A program made the translations under genes and the position numbers. DNA of 35,902 nucleotides from Acidobacteriota bacterium (GTDB taxonomy: Bacteria; Acidobacteriota; Terriglobia; Bryobacterales; Bryobacteraceae). Under the pieces are notes generated by a model that was not told the DNA's origin, did no database searches, and saw only the letters and a program-made list of their open reading frames with translations. Positions 8,033-14,727 of the stretch are shown here, piece by piece. Numbering within the stretch: position 1 is the first letter of the stretch; each line of letters opens with the position of its first letter. The stretch is taken from contig JAFDVU010000061.1 of assembly GCA_018268835.1 (NCBI GenBank), forward strand, positions 1 through 35,902, given 5' to 3'.

Positions 8033-8635
8033 ATGAAGCGAGCGTTTCAGTTCGGGATATTTCTGCTGGTAGCGGCGGCGGAAGCCGCGGCGCAGCAGAA
8101 GAACCCGCCGCGGCAGGCGCCCCGGCAACAGGCGCCGCCGCGCGCGATGCCGAAGGCGGGTCCCGCGCCGCACCCGGCCGGGCCGCAGGCCTTCCCCAAG
8201 GCGGGTGGGGCGGCGCGCATGCCGGCGCCTTCCGGCGCCGGAGCCGTGGAGCGGTTGCTGGCGATGCCGCCGGAGCAGCGCGACCGCATCCTGGAGAAGT
8301 TGCCCCCCCAGCAGCAGGAGAACCTGCGCAGGCGTTTCGAACAGTTCGATAAGCGTCCGCCGGAGGAGCGCGCCCGCCTGCTTGACCTGTGGAAGCGGAT
8401 GGAAAGTCTGCCGCCGGAGAAGCGGCAACTGCTGACGCGGCAAATGCAGGCGTTCAACGCGCTGCCCGACGATCGCCGGACGGCACTGCGGCGCGCACTG
8501 AACCAGTTGGGCAAGCTGCAGCCCGAGGAGCGGCAGTCCCGGCTGGAGAGCGAGGGTTTCCGGAAGCGCTTCTCGCCGGCGGAGCTACAGATGCTGTCCG
8601 ACATTGCGGAGAACTATCCGTTCCCCGGGAGATAG
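8033..8635 (+). CDS. Secreted DUF3106-type protein
   Basis: A 200-residue exported protein of unknown function. A signal peptide (MKRAFQFGIFLLVAAAEAAA) is followed by a Gln/Pro/Ala-rich linker to about residue 70. The rest is a run of short helical repeats with the pattern LPPExRxxLLxxxxxxxxLPPEKR, typical of DUF3106. Four to five such repeats are readable between about 75 and 180. Similar charged LPPE-x-R repeats are found near ECF sigma/anti-sigma pairs, and here it is the third gene of such an operon. A periplasmic role linked to that stress response is therefore plausible. By analogy with helical periplasmic sensors such as CpxP it could be a stress-sensing protein, but I see no LTxxQ motif. 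Confidence 0.8.
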   Translation: MKRAFQFGIFLLVAAAEAAAQQKNPPRQAPRQQAPPRAMPKAGPAPHPAGPQAFPKAGGAARMPAPSGAGAVERLLAMPPEQRDRILEKLPPQQQENLRRRFEQFDKRPPEERARLLDLWKRMESLPPEKRQLLTRQMQAFNALPDDRRTALRRALNQLGKLQPEERQSRLESEGFRKRFSPAELQMLSDIAENYPFPGR

Positions 8636-8696
8636 AGGGCTCTGCCGGACTGCGCCGGCGGGAATGCCTGCCGGAGGCCCAGGGGTCTTTCAAGCA

Positions 8697-8735
8697 GAAA
8701 AGGCCGGCATCCAGGGGAGAACCCCGGGCCGGCCT
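8697..8735 (-). terminator. Intrinsic terminator of trxA
   Basis: A 7-bp outer stem (8701-8707 with 8729-8735, AGGCCGG/CCGGCCT) encloses an inner GGGG-AGAA-CCCC hairpin (8714-8725). Reading the - strand, the stem is followed by TTTT, so it fits termination after trxA, which ends at 8758. It lies between convergent genes and may also slow transcription coming from the DUF3106 gene, though the T-run is only on the trxA side. Confidence 0.7.
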
Positions 8736-8757
8736 CTGGTTGAATTCGGTTTGCGTC

Positions 8758-9087
8758 TTAGAGGTGCGCGTCCAGCATTTTCTGGACTTCGCTCTTACCG
8801 ATGGCGCCGACGCGCTGCTCCACCACCTGGCCGCCCTTGAAGAGCAGCAGGGTGGGGATGCCGCGCACGTTGTAGCGCATGGCGGTCCCGCCATTGGAAT
8901 CGACATCGAGCTTGCCGATCTTCGCCTTACCGGCGTAGTCGGTCGCCACGGCGTCAATCGTCGGACCCATCTGTCTGCAAGGCCCACACCATTCGGCCCA
9001 AAAGTCCACCAGGACCGGGACGTCCGACCGGAGCACATCCTGGTCGAAACTCGCGTCGGTGAAGGTTAACGTGTTCAAACCTGCCAT
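8758..9087 (-). CDS. trxA: Thioredoxin
   Basis: A 109-residue thioredoxin, the cytoplasmic disulfide reductase. The active site WCGPC has its cysteines at 34 and 37 and the conserved cis-proline is Pro78 in GIPTL. The DFWAEWCGPC and LLLFKGG signatures and the total length are those of classical Trx1. An excellent Shine-Dalgarno sequence (AGGAGAG) sits a few bases before the ATG, unlike many genes in this window. It lies 41 bases downstream of glgA on the same strand and may be read from it or from a promoter in the gap. A stem-loop terminator follows at 8701-8735. Confidence 0.97.
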   Translation of the reverse strand: MAGLNTLTFTDASFDQDVLRSDVPVLVDFWAEWCGPCRQMGPTIDAVATDYAGKAKIGKLDVDSNGGTAMRYNVRGIPTLLLFKGGQVVEQRVGAIGKSEVQKMLDAHL

Positions 9088-9128
9088 TTTCTCTCCTGCT
9101 AATTAGAATCACAGTCGGGCAAAAAGAT

Positions 9129-10553
9129 TCAGCGCGCGGAAACCATCCGCCGGTAGAGCGCGGAGTACGCGGCGGCCGAAGCTTTCCAGGAAAAGTCCTT
9201 GTCCATGCCCCGGCGCATCATCGCCTCCCACCCGGTGCGGTCGGCATAGGCCGCCGCCGCGGCGCGGATGGCGTCCCGGAAGGCCTCGCCCGAATACGCG
9301 GCGAACTTGAATCCAGTGCCCTCCTCGATGGTATCATCCAGGCCGCCGGTGGCGCGGACCACGGGGACGGTACCGTAGCGCAGGCTGTAGATCTGGTTGA
9401 GGCCGCAGGGTTCGTAGGCGCTGGGCATGAGGAAGAGGTCGGCTCCGGCTTCTATGCGGTGGGCGAGGCCGTTATCGAAGCCGATGCGGACGGCCACGCG
9501 GCCGGGGAATTCGCCCTGGATGCGGCGGAAGAAATCCTCATACTCGGGCTCGCCGGTGCCGAGGGCGACCAGGTAGCCATCGAGGGCGACGATTTCGCCG
9601 ATTGCCTCCGCGATGAGGTCGGCGCCCTTCTGGCGGGTGAAGCGGGAGACGATGCCGAAGAGGGGGCGGCCGATGGCGTTCTCGGGGAGGCCGAACTCGG
9701 CGAGGAGTTGGCGCTTGCAGACGGCCTTGCCGGAGAGGTCGGCGGCGGAGTAGCGGGCCGGAAGGTGGGCGTCCACTTCGGGGCTCCACTCGCGGTAGTC
9801 GACGCCGTTGAGAATGCCGGAGAGATCGGCGGAGCGGGCGCGCAGGGAGCCGTCGAGGCCGAAGCCGTACTCCGGGGTCTGGATTTCGCGGGCGTAGGTG
9901 GGGCTGACGGTACTGAGCGCGTCGGCGTAGGCGATGCCGCCCTTGATGAAGCTGACGCGGCCGTAGAACTCCATGCCGTCGGGGCGGATGAGGCCGGCAT
10001 CGAGGCCGACCTCGGCGAGGGCGGACTTGGGGAAGAGACCCTGGTAGCCGAGGTTGTGGATGGTGAAGAGGGTGCGGCAGCCGAGGAAGGTGGGATCGGT
10101 GGAGAAGGTGGTGCGGAGGTAGGCGGGGACGAGTCCGGCCTGCCAGTCGTGGCAGTGGAAGACGTCGGCGCGAAAGAGGTGGCGGGCCACGCCGAGGGCG
10201 GCGCGCGCGAAGACGGCGAAGCGGAGGTGGTTATCGGGAAAGTCCATGCCGCCGGATTCGCCGTAGAGGCCCGGGCGGTCGAACAGGGGCGGGCAGTCCA
10301 CCAGGTAGACGGGGAAGGGCGCGGCGGCCTGATAGATATTGGTTTCGAAGATTCTGGGACCGAAGTGGACGTAGAGTTTGTCCCACACGCGCCGGGCGGA
10401 CTTGAGATCGATGGAGCGGTAGCGGGGCAGGACGACGGCGGCCTCATCCCCGAAATCCGCCAGCGCCGAAGGCAAGGCACCGACCACGTCGGCCAACCCG
10501 CCGGTTTTGGCAAACGGAGCGGCCTCGGAGGAGATCATGAGGATGCGGGGCAC
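9129..10553 (-). CDS. glgA: Glycogen synthase (ADP-glucose, GT5)
   Basis: A 474-residue enzyme that extends alpha-1,4-glucan from ADP-glucose in the cytoplasm. The N-terminus has the ADP-glucose-binding KTGGLADVVGALP (Lys16). The C-terminal GT-B half shows SRFTRQKGADL and the EPCGLNQIYSLRYGTVPVVRATGGLDDT signature with its catalytic Glu. The length matches bacterial GlgA. I use the GTG at 10551-10553 because family members start MxILxxSSE. There is no Shine-Dalgarno sequence, but TACAAT sits 6 bases upstream, which suggests a leaderless mRNA. Its partner glgB is far away at 27902, on the other strand. Confidence 0.95.
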   Translation of the reverse strand: MPRILMISSEAAPFAKTGGLADVVGALPSALADFGDEAAVVLPRYRSIDLKSARRVWDKLYVHFGPRIFETNIYQAAAPFPVYLVDCPPLFDRPGLYGESGGMDFPDNHLRFAVFARAALGVARHLFRADVFHCHDWQAGLVPAYLRTTFSTDPTFLGCRTLFTIHNLGYQGLFPKSALAEVGLDAGLIRPDGMEFYGRVSFIKGGIAYADALSTVSPTYAREIQTPEYGFGLDGSLRARSADLSGILNGVDYREWSPEVDAHLPARYSAADLSGKAVCKRQLLAEFGLPENAIGRPLFGIVSRFTRQKGADLIAEAIGEIVALDGYLVALGTGEPEYEDFFRRIQGEFPGRVAVRIGFDNGLAHRIEAGADLFLMPSAYEPCGLNQIYSLRYGTVPVVRATGGLDDTIEEGTGFKFAAYSGEAFRDAIRAAAAAYADRTGWEAMMRRGMDKDFSWKASAAAYSALYRRMVSAR

Positions 10554-10559
10554 GAGGAA

Positions 10560-10565
10560 ATTGTA
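10560..10565 (-). promoter_or_regulatory. glgA: Candidate -10 element of glgA
   Basis: On the - strand TACAAT is followed by 6 bases and then the GTG start of glgA. This spacing would place the first transcribed base at or next to the start codon. The region where a -35 box should lie is a run of C (G on the + strand), with no TTGACA-like match. Confidence 0.45.
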
Positions 10566-10568
10566 GCA

Positions 10569-10606
10569 GGGGAGGGGGGATGGGGGATGTGCGTGGGGGG
10601 CGGGGG
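10569..10606 (+). other. G-run cluster with G-quadruplex potential
   Basis: Five runs of 4-6 consecutive G (10569-10572, 10574-10579, 10582-10586, 10595-10600, 10602-10606) lie within 38 bases on the + strand, separated by 1-8 bases. This meets the usual G-quadruplex pattern with margin. It sits in the gap between glgA and the four-helix-bundle gene, on the template strand just upstream of the putative glgA -10 hexamer. Confidence 0.6.
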
Positions 10607-10613
10607 CCGTTTC

Positions 10614-10648
10614 AAGAAGTTAGGAGTTGAGAAGTTAGAAGTTAGAAG
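10614..10648. repeat. Degenerate GAAGTTA heptamer array, left side of the four-helix-bundle cassette
   Basis: Units of the form GAAGTTA/GGAGTTG follow one another on the + strand. The 16-mer GAGAAGTTAGAAGTTA at 10629-10644 occurs exactly, in reverse complement, at 11083-11098. The 13-mer at 10614-10626 also recurs inverted at 11071-11083. The last three codons and the stop of the four-helix-bundle gene lie inside this array. Confidence 0.85.
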
Positions 10649-11009
10649 GCGGTCGCGGGTTCAGTATGGCGTGGGAATAGGCGCGCAGCATGCGGCTCAC
10701 CTCCGAGAGGTCGCACAATAGCGCTGCTGTGTCTCCATAGCCGAGGTCCCGGACCAGGATCAGATAGTATTCGCACTCGTTGAGCGAGCCCTCCGCGATA
10801 TTCATGAAACGCGCCTTGTCCGGCCTGCCGCGCCGTCGAAATCCTTCGGCGATGTTGGCCGCGATTGATACGGCTGCCCGCCGCAGCTGCGAACTCAAAC
10901 CGTAGATCTCGTGTTTTGGGAAACCGGCAGTCAGAGTGTACACGGCCAAAACAAACCGATGCGCCTTCTTCCATACCGCCAGATCCAGAAACGTGCGAGC
11001 AGTAGTCAT
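10635..11009 (-). CDS. Four-helix-bundle protein, 23S rRNA intervening-sequence (S23) family
   Basis: A 124-residue protein of the family first described as ORFs inside 23S rRNA intervening sequences and related to the Avd accessory protein of diversity-generating retroelements. The family signature is clear: FLDLAVWKKAHRFVLAVY near the start, then FPKHEIYGLSSQLRRAAVSI and the core AANIAEGFRRRGRPD, then a helix with EGSLNECEYYL. It forms a small helical bundle thought to bind nucleic acid. No reverse transcriptase, template repeat or rRNA gene is present. A strong terminator hairpin ends only about 11 bases before its ATG, with GGGGGGA as ribosome-binding site. Inverted heptamer arrays flank it, and its stop lies within one of them. 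The molecular function of free-standing copies is unknown. Confidence 0.88.
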   Translation of the reverse strand: MTTARTFLDLAVWKKAHRFVLAVYTLTAGFPKHEIYGLSSQLRRAAVSIAANIAEGFRRRGRPDKARFMNIAEGSLNECEYYLILVRDLGYGDTAALLCDLSEVSRMLRAYSHAILNPRPPSNF

Positions 11010-11019
11010 GACATCCCCC

Positions 11020-11055
11020 CAAAAAAAGGGCGGGGTGGGATCTCACCCACCCCGC
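11020..11055 (-). terminator. Strong intrinsic terminator after the acyl-CoA synthetase gene
   Basis: A perfect 10-bp stem (11030-11039 with 11046-11055) with a 6-base loop is followed on the - strand by CCC and seven T (11027-11021). It ends transcription from the 2.7-kb synthetase gene. It also sits directly in front of the ribosome-binding site of the four-helix-bundle gene, so any transcript entering that gene from upstream must read through it. Confidence 0.85.
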
Positions 11056-11070
11056 ACAGGGAGGCTCCAC

Positions 11071-11105
11071 CTCCTAACTTCTTAACTTCTAACTTCTCGA
11101 CTTCT
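11071..11105. repeat. Degenerate TAACTTC heptamer array, right side of the four-helix-bundle cassette
   Basis: The reverse complement of the motif at 10614-10648. It holds CTCCTAACTTCTT at 11071-11083 and TAACTTCTAACTTCTC at 11083-11098, then a further CGACTTC unit. It starts right at the stop codon of the synthetase gene (TAG at 11104-11106 on the - strand). The two arrays face each other around the small gene, but the order of the sub-blocks differs, so they are not simple terminal inverted repeats. Confidence 0.85.
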
Positions 11106-13821
11106 ACAGTCCAAACTCCGCCCTCACCACTTCGTCATCGAGCGAGTGCTTCAGGGTGAAGCCGAGTTTTTCGCAGATGCGCATGACTTCGCGGTTGTCG
11201 GGGAGGATGTCGGCGGTGAGTTTGGTGAGCTTCTCGTCACGGCCGACGATGAGGAGGCGGGCGAGGAGTTCCTTGCCGAGGCCGCGACCCTGCCATTTAT
11301 CGCTGATCAGGACGGCGACTTCGGCTTCGCTGGTGCCGTGCACCTTCATCAGGCGGCCGACGCCGAGGATCTCGCCCTCGTGCTCGGCGACGAGAGCCAT
11401 TTCGCGGTCATAGTCGATGAAGCAGATGCGCGTCAGGCGTTCGTGCTGGATGCGCTGTTCGAGGTTGAGCAGGTGGAAGTAGCGGAGATAGACCGAGCGC
11501 TCACTGAGGGTTTCGTGGAAGCGCACCATGGCGGGCTCGTCCTCGGGACGGATGGGCCGGATGTTGACCGGGGTCGAGTCCTTCATGGTCCAGGGCGCGA
11601 CGTAGCGGGTCGGGTAGGGGCGGATGGCGGGGATGGGCACCTGTTCGGGCGCGACCTCGGGGCCGTGGACCACGATGCGCGCGTCGAGGGCGACCAGGCC
11701 GTCGGGCGAAGCCAGCAGCGGGTTGATGTCGATTTCCTTGATCCAGCGCTGTTCGGCCACCAGGGCGGCGAAGCGCACCATGAGGGTTTCGAGCGCCGCC
11801 AGGTCGACCGGACGGCGTCCGCGCACGCCCTTGAGCGCCTTGTAGATCTTGGTCTGCTCCATCATGCGGCGCGCCAGCGTGGAATTGAGCGGCGGCAGGG
11901 CGAGGGAGCGGTCCTTGAAAACTTCGACCAACTGCCCGCCGGTGCCGAACAACAGCACCGGTCCGAACTGCGGATCGAGGCTGGAGCCGATGATCAGCTC
12001 GTAAGCGTCCTTGAGCTTGATCATGGGCTGGACGGTCACGCCCTGGAAGTGCTGGGCGCCGGCCTTCTCGGCGACGGATTTTTCGATCGCGGTGAAGGCG
12101 CGGGCCACGGCTTCTGCGTCGCCCAGGTTCAACTGCACGCCGCCGACGTCGGTCTTGTGGGTGATGGTCTCGGAGAAGAGCTTAAGGACAACCGGGTAGC
12201 CGATGTCGTTGGCCGCGGCGACCGCTTCATCCTTCGACTTCGCGATCACGGTTTTGGCGACGGGGATGCCGTAGGCGGCCAGCAGTTGCTTGGATTCGAA
12301 CTCGGTGAGGATCGGGCGGCCTTCCTTGCGCGCGCCGGAGATGATGCTCTCCACCAGTTTGCGGTCGGGGGTCCAGGCGGCGGAATCCTCGGGCATGGCC
12401 GGGGTCTCGTACAGCCCGCGCAGGTTGTAGCTGTACTTCCACATGTAGTTGAAGGCGCGCGCGGCGGTATCGGGGTAGGGGAAGGTGGGGATGTTGGCTC
12501 GGTTGAGGATCTCCTCGCCAGCGGCCACGTCCACGCCGCCCATCCAACTGGCCAGCACCGGCTTGCCTTCCTGTTTGGCGAGCGGCTTCAACTGTTCGGC
12601 GATCTGGGTGGGATCGGTCATAGCCTGCGGGGTGAGGATGACCAGCATGCCGTCACTGTTGGGGTCCTTGGCGGCGATATCGAGGGCCTTGGCGTAGCGT
12701 TCCGGGGAAGCATCGCCGATGATGTCAACCGGGTTGTTGTGGCTCCAGGTGGCGGGCAGCACCGCGTTGTAGGCTTCCATGGTTTCCGGCGTAAGGTCGC
12801 TGAGTTCGCCGCCGCCGGTGATGAGGGCGTCGGTGGCGAGTACGCCCGGTCCGCCGGCGTTGGTCACGATGGTCAGGCGGGGGCCCTTGGGACGCGGCTG
12901 CTTGGCGAGGACTTCGGCCATGTAGAACAGGTCGGCGATGTTGTTGACGCGCAGCACGCCGCTGCGGCGGAAGGCGGCTTCGAGGACCTCATCGCTGCCG
13001 GTGAGCGAACCGGTGTGGGAAGCGGCGGCCTTGGCGGCGGCCGCGGTGCGTCCCGGCTTGATCACGATGATGGGCTTGGTGAGGGCCACTTCGCGGGCGG
13101 CCGAAACGAAGCTGCGCGCGTTTCCGATGGTCTCCATGTAGATGACGATGGAGCGCGTCTTGGGATCGTTGCCGAGGTAGTAGATCAGATCGCCCCAGCC
13201 GACGTCGACCATGGAGCCGACGCTGACGAAGGCGCTGAAGCCGACCATTTCCTTGAGGCTCCAGTCGAGCACGGCGGTGCACAGCGCGCCGCTCTGACTG
13301 ATGAAGCCGACCGAGCCGGGGCGGGCGATGGCGGTGGCGAAGGTGGCGTTCATGCCCGAGAGCGGGCTCATCACGCCGAGGCAGTTCGGTCCGATGACGC
13401 GGATATTGGCCTTCTGCGCTTCTTCGAGGAGCTGACGCTCCAGGGCCGCGCCTTCCGCGCCGACCTCCTTGAAGCCGGCGGAGATGACGATGGCGCCGCG
13501 CACGCCGTTCTCGCCGCACTCTTTGATGAGGCCGGGAATCGACGGGGGCGGGGTGACGACCACGGCGAGATCGACCTCCTCGGGGATCTCCGAAATCGAG
13601 GGGTACGCCTTGACTCCGAGTACGCTCGGGCGTTTCGGGTTCACCGGATAGACGGTGCCGCCGAAGGGGCTGGTCATGAGATTCCAGAACAGTGTCCGTC
13701 CGACGGTGTTCGGGTTCTCGGTGGCGCCGATGACGGCTACCGTCTTCGGCTTGAAGAATACGTCCAGCGGCTGATTCCGCGGGTGGGACTTGCGTTTCGA
13801 TGATTTACTGGCTGCCAGCAT
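11104..13821 (-). CDS. ADP-forming acyl/acetate-CoA ligase fused to a GNAT acetyltransferase
   Basis: A 905-residue multidomain protein. The order is: CoA-binding Rossmann domain (about 20-150), succinyl-CoA-synthetase-like domain (about 160-460), ATP-grasp domain (about 500-720) and a C-terminal GNAT domain (about 750-905). The ligase part makes acyl-CoA from acid, CoA and ATP, or runs in reverse to make ATP. The GNAT part acetylates lysines or small molecules. The phospho-His of active ADP-forming synthetases appears present as His269 in ASHTGSLTGS. In enterobacterial Pat/PatZ this His is, as I recall, replaced, so both halves may be active here. The gene overlaps the upstream DUF1858-like gene by 17 bases and is followed by a strong terminator. 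Confidence 0.9.
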   Translation of the reverse strand: MLAASKSSKRKSHPRNQPLDVFFKPKTVAVIGATENPNTVGRTLFWNLMTSPFGGTVYPVNPKRPSVLGVKAYPSISEIPEEVDLAVVVTPPPSIPGLIKECGENGVRGAIVISAGFKEVGAEGAALERQLLEEAQKANIRVIGPNCLGVMSPLSGMNATFATAIARPGSVGFISQSGALCTAVLDWSLKEMVGFSAFVSVGSMVDVGWGDLIYYLGNDPKTRSIVIYMETIGNARSFVSAAREVALTKPIIVIKPGRTAAAAKAAASHTGSLTGSDEVLEAAFRRSGVLRVNNIADLFYMAEVLAKQPRPKGPRLTIVTNAGGPGVLATDALITGGGELSDLTPETMEAYNAVLPATWSHNNPVDIIGDASPERYAKALDIAAKDPNSDGMLVILTPQAMTDPTQIAEQLKPLAKQEGKPVLASWMGGVDVAAGEEILNRANIPTFPYPDTAARAFNYMWKYSYNLRGLYETPAMPEDSAAWTPDRKLVESIISGARKEGRPILTEFESKQLLAAYGIPVAKTVIAKSKDEAVAAANDIGYPVVLKLFSETITHKTDVGGVQLNLGDAEAVARAFTAIEKSVAEKAGAQHFQGVTVQPMIKLKDAYELIIGSSLDPQFGPVLLFGTGGQLVEVFKDRSLALPPLNSTLARRMMEQTKIYKALKGVRGRRPVDLAALETLMVRFAALVAEQRWIKEIDINPLLASPDGLVALDARIVVHGPEVAPEQVPIPAIRPYPTRYVAPWTMKDSTPVNIRPIRPEDEPAMVRFHETLSERSVYLRYFHLLNLEQRIQHERLTRICFIDYDREMALVAEHEGEILGVGRLMKVHGTSEAEVAVLISDKWQGRGLGKELLARLLIVGRDEKLTKLTADILPDNREVMRICEKLGFTLKHSLDDEVVRAEFGL

Positions 13822-14038
13822 TTTCCGTGTCTGCCTTTACTCCGAACGCGGCGCGGTTGAGCGCGTCTACTACGTCCAGGACATTGAGTCCGTTCTTCCG
13901 CGCCACCGTTTCGATATCGCAGTCGTCACAGACCGGGCGATAATGCAAAGCTTCAAATACAGGGATAGTTTCAGGATGACGTTGTTTCACATCACGGATG
14001 ATCATGTCCCGGCGGATCAACTGATCAAATCGAAACAT
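13805..14038 (-). CDS. Small DUF1858-like protein with a CxxC motif
   Basis: A 77-residue protein starting at the ATG at 14036-14038. It has the DUF1858/ScdA-N pattern: MIIRDVKQRHPETIPVFEAL, then CDDC and IETVARKNGLNVLDVVDALN. Such domains occur in small redox or metal-associated proteins. Here only the CDDC cysteine pair is present. A TTG start at 14059 would add 7 residues, but a good AGGAGA (14061-14066) lies only one base from it, which is too close, so I prefer the ATG. The 3' end overlaps the start of the acyl-CoA synthetase by 17 bases, so the two are probably co-translated. Its function is unknown. Confidence 0.7.
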   Translation of the reverse strand: MFRFDQLIRRDMIIRDVKQRHPETIPVFEALHYRPVCDDCDIETVARKNGLNVLDVVDALNRAAFGVKADTENAGSQ

Positions 14039-14059
14039 AAGTTTGCGCTTCCGAACCAA

Positions 14060-14289
14060 ATCTCCTGTGCATTCAGCCTACCAAAGAAACCCCACGTGGA
14101 ATCAATGGGTTATAAGAGTAGATCAGATCCGGTTGGGTGATTTAACCCAAGATGTCGCCATCTGGCCGATCGGGCCGGATTCCCGCGCCCGGGGTGGGGA
14201 TTCTCCCTGTGGATAATTTCCCTATCCAGACGGTGGAAAGCGGCGATATTTCGTAGAATTCCGCCTGATCCATGGGGACTGCGGGATTT
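14060..14289. other. Intergenic region between the cupin and DUF1858-like genes
   Basis: About 230 bases, visibly less GC-rich than the flanking genes. It should hold the promoter of the DUF1858/synthetase operon (- strand) and the end of the cupin transcript. A weak 6-bp inverted repeat (TTGGGT 14133-14138 with ACCCAA 14145-14150) is the only structure I see. A possible 70-codon frame here has no family resemblance and I do not call it. Confidence 0.4.
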
Positions 14290-14637
14290 TCAGCCGCGCA
14301 GGTAGGCGTCGTCCTTCGTGAGCCAGTCTTCGCGGATAGGGCTGAAGATGTCAAGATCGAGCGTGTCCTCGAGCGCCACGGCCTGGTGCGGCACGTTGGA
14401 GGGGATGCGCAGCACCTGACCTTTGGCGACCACCACGGTGCGCCCTTCGAGTTCGAACTCGAGCGCGCCTTCGAGGATGTAGGTGATCTGTTCGCTTTCG
14501 TGGTGGTGCAGGGGCACGATCGCGCCCTTGGCGAGGAAGACCTGCGCCACCATGGCTTTTTCTCCGGAGATGATCTTGCGCCCGATGGTGGGGCTGAGGA
14601 TCTCTTTGGGCATGTCGTCCCAGGTGTAGTGTTCCAT
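14290..14637 (-). CDS. Single-domain cupin protein
   Basis: A 115-residue cupin, a small double-stranded beta-helix fold. Motif 1 reads PLHHHESEQITYILEGALEF, with the metal-binding His cluster at 44-46 and Glu49. Motif 2 includes RIPSNVPHQAVALEDT, with His84. A metal site of the usual His-His-Glu-His type is therefore likely. The product ends in SPIREDWLTKDDAYLRG, a C-terminus often seen in small cupins annotated as sugar- or pectin-degradation proteins, but no substrate can be assigned. The ATG at 14635-14637 gives the normal family length. It is divergent from the secreted protein at 14728. Confidence 0.88.
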   Translation of the reverse strand: MEHYTWDDMPKEILSPTIGRKIISGEKAMVAQVFLAKGAIVPLHHHESEQITYILEGALEFELEGRTVVVAKGQVLRIPSNVPHQAVALEDTLDLDIFSPIREDWLTKDDAYLRG

Positions 14638-14727
14638 GAGTCTCGATCTTATCGCGGCGGATGGTCCGAAAGAATACCCTGGTGGCGGAGCCGGCGGTGA
14701 TAGCATGGGAGGCCGCAAGGTGCCTGA

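Noticed and set aside
10614..11105. Diversity-generating retroelement suggested by the Avd-like bundle protein
   Set aside because: There is no reverse transcriptase, no template/variable repeat pair and no target protein gene nearby.
11146..13803. Very long open frame antisense to the acyl-CoA synthetase gene
   Set aside because: High GC makes long antisense frames common. This one has no family motif, while the opposite strand codes for a complete multidomain enzyme.
14142..14354. 70-codon - strand frame upstream of the DUF1858-like gene
   Set aside because: No family resemblance, overlaps the cupin gene end, and no ribosome-binding site.
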